In this document: positions 60,208-64,000 of the stretch, piece after piece
Numbering within the stretch: position 1 is the first letter of the stretch
Layout of the letters: each line of letters starts with the position of its first letter
Source of the DNA: Trachythela sp. YZ-2020
Lineage: Eukaryota; Cnidaria; Anthozoa; Malacalcyonacea; Clavulariidae
DNA length: 64,000 nucleotides
Direction of reading: 5' to 3'
NCBI GenBank assembly: GCA_016169945.1
Contig: JADLSH010000110.1
Span: 310,001-374,000 of the forward strand
The notes under the pieces: generated by a model
Database searches by the model: none
The model's input: only the letters and a program-made list of their open reading frames with translations
What the model was told of the DNA's origin: nothing
Position numbers and translations under genes: made by a program

Positions 60208-60797
60208 CATAGACAATCGAGAGGAATGAACTGGAAACACCATTGGTTTGTGCATTGCTATCCGTGATATGGCCTGTAAAGTTTGTAGTCCCAATCTTTT
60301 TTTGAAACGGAAAACCACGCAGCAATAATTAATAATAGTTTCGCAGATTTGTTACTAGGAAATCGGTTTTTAAAATTCTTATAGAAGAAGAAACATTTGC
60401 TTTCGAGTTACAGGAGGGTAAATTTTGCGATGCTTGCTTCGACAATATAACAATGGCTGATTTGCTGCACGCGTAATTAGGCCTACTGATGGCCGAGTCC
60501 ACCGGCTATTTTTGCCAAATATAAAATAAAGACACACTACACATTTAATGATAGTTTCATAAATCTATTATCAGAGAATCTGACTACTGAAACGAAAAAC
60601 AATTTAGCGTATTCGTGGCAAAATCGCGGCCAAAAGTAAACAGCTACAATTTATGTTCCATTTCGTAAATATATTGTTTGAGGTTAAAAATACTTCATTG
60701 AAAAATTGTAAAACATTATTCTTCTTAACTCCTTAAGTTACAGCCTATACAGGGTTAGGGATTGGCGTTTCCAGTCCATTCCTCTCGATAGTCTATG
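60208..60797. repeat. Inverted pair 590 bp apart
   Basis: 60208-60238 (CATAGACAATCGAGAGGAAT...) pairs with 60767-60797 (..CATTCCTCTCGATAGTCTATG) with few mismatches. Probably the ends of an element upstream of the receptor-like ORF. Confidence 0.72.
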
Positions 60798-60830
60798 ATA
60801 ATACAGATGCGAATTACATGAAAATATATA

Positions 60831-60925
60831 AAAAGAACCTTCGACGTCTCGAGCGAAGGCCCTTCGTATGCCGGAAGTTAATAGCAGAAAGGCCTTTGCT
60901 CAAAACGTTGGAATTCTTTCTATAT
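60831..60925. repeat. Head-to-head hammerhead-like repeats
   Basis: GTCTCGAGCGAAGGCCCTTC at 60848-60867 (minus strand reads GAAGGGCCTTCGCTCGAGAC) faces a plus-strand copy at about 60888-60925 (GAAAGGCCTTTGCTCAAAAC). A third copy is at 62841-62878. A GAAGGGCC hairpin followed by CTCGAAAC resembles the stem II / GAAA portion of hammerheads in Penelope-like elements; the CUGANGA box is not clear here. Confidence 0.4.
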
Positions 60926-61049
60926 TTTTATAAGGATGTTAGATCCTTCAACCAAGCTCGTGAATATTGTTCATCGCCACTTATACACAGATAATGTAGA
61001 CATTAATTGTCAGGAACTATACTCCTTTTAGAAGGCTATTCGAGTTTAC

Positions 61050-61916
61050 ATGAGGAAGGAACATATCGATTTTGCAATGGAATACCCTGACGTTCTGGGA
61101 CAGTTTAAAGATTTCCCCCGCTCGTATTACATCTATTCTGCTGCACTGACTATACTAATCAACGCAACGGCAATGTGCTTATTGGCTGATCAGAAATTCC
61201 CACGAAATGGACTGAAATTTAACAGCGTAACTCTATTCAGTCTGGCCCTATGTGACCTCCTGTATGAAGCCGCAACGACAACCTTGTTTTTACAGTCTAA
61301 TTCCTGCGAAGATGTTGAAAACTGCAAGATGTTAAATTTCATTTATCTTGCTTTCAACCTTTGCACTGTTTTTCACATAGTAGTGGAAATTGTGGGGGAA
61401 ATGATACATCGTGTTCTTGCTCCTAGTGAGTTCTCGTGCGTCTGTGCATGGCTGAGCGCATTCGGTCTTGCTTATCTTGATTTTAAGAATGATAACGGAT
61501 TCATGGACCCAAGTTCAATGACGTTGCTTGGCAGTTTTAAGGCGTTCGGACACGTCTTATTTCATGTGATATTTTTCACTGCTGTTTTCGTGATTCTGTT
61601 GACACTTTGTTTCACAAAGTCAACCAAAAAAGCCCCGTTGGAAAATTTCCAATCGCCCGAGGATACTCAGCATGGAGTACGCCATGCTACACTGAATTCA
61701 CGAATCGTGACTCAAGACGATGTGGTGCTTTCGTGTGTCGTCATGGCATTTTTGGTCGGTTGGTGTGCATGGGCGGTAATTGGGTTTGATAGTAGGGTAA
61801 TGATGGTCATTGAGGTTATGAAGAGTTTTGAAATGATCAGGCTTGGAGCCCGCATTATATATCCGCTGACAATATTGTACTCGCTTTCTCATAAAGACGA
61901 ACGCTTCGAGGTGTAA
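61050..61916 (+). CDS. Divergent rhodopsin-type seven-transmembrane receptor, single exon
   Basis: 288 aa, ATG to TAA. An in-frame TAG 21 nt upstream supports this start. Seven hydrophobic segments at about 26-46, 57-81, 94-117, 128-143, 160-189, 223-246 and 262-279. TM2 keeps LALCD (D69), matching the LAxxD of class A receptors. C86 or C92 could serve the TM3 disulfide. R121 follows TM3 as HRV instead of DRY, TM6 has no CWxP proline, and TM7 has YPLTILY instead of NPxxY. I infer a plasma-membrane receptor of a lineage-specific class A group; the ligand is unknown. Codon use and the unbroken frame argue for a real gene. A non-GPCR membrane protein is the main alternative. Confidence 0.72.
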   Translation: MRKEHIDFAMEYPDVLGQFKDFPRSYYIYSAALTILINATAMCLLADQKFPRNGLKFNSVTLFSLALCDLLYEAATTTLFLQSNSCEDVENCKMLNFIYLAFNLCTVFHIVVEIVGEMIHRVLAPSEFSCVCAWLSAFGLAYLDFKNDNGFMDPSSMTLLGSFKAFGHVLFHVIFFTAVFVILLTLCFTKSTKKAPLENFQSPEDTQHGVRHATLNSRIVTQDDVVLSCVVMAFLVGWCAWAVIGFDSRVMMVIEVMKSFEMIRLGARIIYPLTILYSLSHKDERFEV

Positions 61917-64000
61917 GAGCCATGAATATATTAGCATAACTCCTTGCCTCGCACCCAGGTAAAGAAAACATTCCTCTTATATGAAATATTTATCACTGCA
62001 CATTCCATAAGCAGTACGTAGGGTTTTTATTATTATTAAAATTCTTTACACACGGTAGCCTATGCTATTCAGTGATAATTGTATACAGTACTGGTTTTCA
62101 AAGGGCCGTGTACACATGCAATATAATATATACAAAACAAAATAACTATATCAACTATATGTTTAAACTATATGTACATACGAAATATCAACTATATAGC
62201 CTATAATCGCCGTTTAAAAGGGGACACTGATAATTGTTGGTGATTATCAGTTATTTCACTAGATAATTCGTTCCATAATTTTGCAGCTCTGTACGAATGT
62301 AGTCACATTCGGGAGGGGGATGTTTTGGAATGTTGATATTTTGTTATTTTAGTTAAATTTTGGCCTCACCCCCTCCCCCCATAGGACCAGAAAAAACTTT
62401 TTGCAATAGTTTTTGGTGTTTTTTTTGGAAGTAAATATACAGTGTTGTTAAGCGATCTAAAAGGCTATTTCTTGACTTATTAACCACATGAAGAATCCGT
62501 AATAGTGTAAACATTTATTTAATTATTTTTACGACGAGTTCTATTCCAGAACAAATGGGGTGACCGATGTTATGTTCGAGCTAAATGATTTAAAGCCAAA
62601 ATATCCGCCATTTTGAAATGTATTGTTACCATAGCGATGGTAGTTTTTGATCGCAGTTAACTCTTCAGTTACTGTTTCATACAAGTCAGACTCTCTTTGT
62701 TTGACTTTGTTTTTCAACCAACAATAATTGCCGACAAATTCGGATCCGTAAATAGGAGATCTACTATCTTTTAAAAAATGTAGGGAGCCACTTTAAAATA
62801 GATACTGCTGGTCTTTTGGATCAATCTACCTGAAAAATACAACAAGAACTTCGGCGTTTCGAGCGAAGGCCCTTCGTCTTGAGTTTAGTAGATCAGGGAA
62901 AAAACATGTGCTTTGAATACAAAAGCGATCACGTGATCAAAAATAAACCAATCAGATGGATTTAGTAAAACCAAACTATAAACAAAATATGAAAATCACA
63001 TTACAAAATATATTAGCATGTAAAGAAAAGCGAAAAAAGCATGAATCGGATAAATTACAGAACAATATATGAGATGAGGTGAGATGTAGAGTATCTGCAG
63101 ATGACAAGCACGAACAGATAATAGTTAAATTAAATGTAAGAGAAGCGCTCATTGAAGTGCTATCTTACATTTAACTCCCGATCAATCCCGACCGATAGAA
63201 CTATAGGATTATAAGGCTTCCAAATTTAAGAAAGATTCGAATCTTAACCGTATTTTGAAGATCCTCAAATGCGTGTGATGAAGCCCTTGATCGTATGGAA
63301 TGAGTCCTTACAAAGTTGCAGACAATGAAGAGATTGTTTAGCAATTCTTCCATGTTGCCATGACTTTTCAATGAAGGCAAAGCTCGTGTTGAAGAATTGA
63401 ATAGAAAGTTTAAAGTTCTTCAAAACAAGCTGTTCTTTCATTTAATTTCTTCTTTAGATTCTATATATCAACTACAATTTATCAAGACAGACAAAATCGC
63501 TTGATCGCCTTAAAAATTTGACTTTGAATTACAATTCTTGTACTAATTGTTTTTCATTTTCTCCACGTTGCAAAGCCTTGTTATACTCCGCTTGAGCCAT
63601 GGATACATTTGTTTTAGATTTAAAATTTCCGGGAGAGACCTAACGAAAAGTGCGTTCTCAGTCTCAATCAGTCAATTATGACAAACTACATTATGACATC
63701 AGAGCGTTTTCATAGCTTGTGCCAGAGGCCCAGAACAGGGAATTATGGGTAATTAAGTACTACGCGTTCTGTGACATAATTTAATATATCAGAACAGATA
63801 TTCAGTGACGCTCTGGCTGTTTTCACTCGTGCCAGTTTCCAAAGCGAACTGAATTCGATCTGTCGTTCGGTTTGTCGTGTTTTATGACATCACAAATAGA
63901 ATGACGTAGTTACAAATTTACATGCCCATGGAATTTACGAACATAATCCGATCACAGCCGAATACTTTGTTCGGTACTCCGTAACGTCGCATGGACAATG
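61917..64000. other. Downstream of the receptor ORF, no gene seen
   Basis: Includes GTTTCGAGCGAAGGCCCTTC within 62841-62878 (see 60831-60925), a repeat ending TGTAGGGAGCCACTTTAAA at about 62787 that mirrors GGTGGCCGGCTCCCTACA at 23718, and a short hairpin at 63130-63174 (TTAAATGTAAGA / TCTTACATTTAA). Confidence 0.45.

Overview
The window is animal nuclear DNA. It is AT-rich, has spliced genes with GT..AG introns, and is crowded with transposable elements. I infer an aquatic invertebrate, most likely a cnidarian: it combines a metazoan DDX3/PL10 helicase, CR1/L2-like LINEs, a Penelope-like fragment, tRNA-derived SINEs sharing a conserved central domain, and very many hAT-like and TTAA-flanked miniature elements. 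The species cannot be read from the sequence.

The main host gene is a DDX3/PL10-type DEAD-box RNA helicase on the minus strand. Its coding part runs from 54869 down to 17825, about 37 kb in 17 exons. I rebuilt all 17 exons from splice sites. Their phases agree throughout and the exon lengths sum to 2112 nt, that is 703 residues plus a stop. Every helicase motif is present (Q motif, Walker [31 protein letters not shown]). Glycine-rich tracts lie near the N terminus and at the C terminus. Introns make up about 94% of the gene and are filled with mobile elements, several within 20-50 nt of a splice site.

Region 1-17.6 kb, downstream of the helicase, has no convincing host gene. It holds miniature inverted-repeat elements, a 1.5-kb hAT-type element with an exact 8-bp target duplication (4666-6151), and a composite LINE (7363-12597) in which the 5' half of a second LINE sits inside the reverse transcriptase of the first. 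Region 17.8-55 kb is the helicase with its element-filled introns. These include a Penelope-like GIY-YIG fragment next to a hammerhead-ribozyme-like core, a telomere-like 12-bp array, a minus-strand LINE interrupted at its 5' side by a degenerate hAT transposase gene, and two large palindromes: 2.1 kb at 46736-48834 and 1.65 kb at 52149-53797. Region 55-64 kb holds a promoter-side 13-bp minisatellite, LINE and SINE relics, and a single-exon ORF at 61050-61916 that looks like a divergent seven-transmembrane receptor.

The clearest unusual points are: the near-perfect 2.1-kb palindrome whose TA-flanked insertion site restores an open LINE frame; the chimeric LINE; the series of miniature elements beside helicase splice sites; a pair of in-frame donor sites 6 nt apart after exon 10; the receptor-like ORF flanked by hammerhead-like repeats; and several nested insertions whose order can be read from their target duplications.
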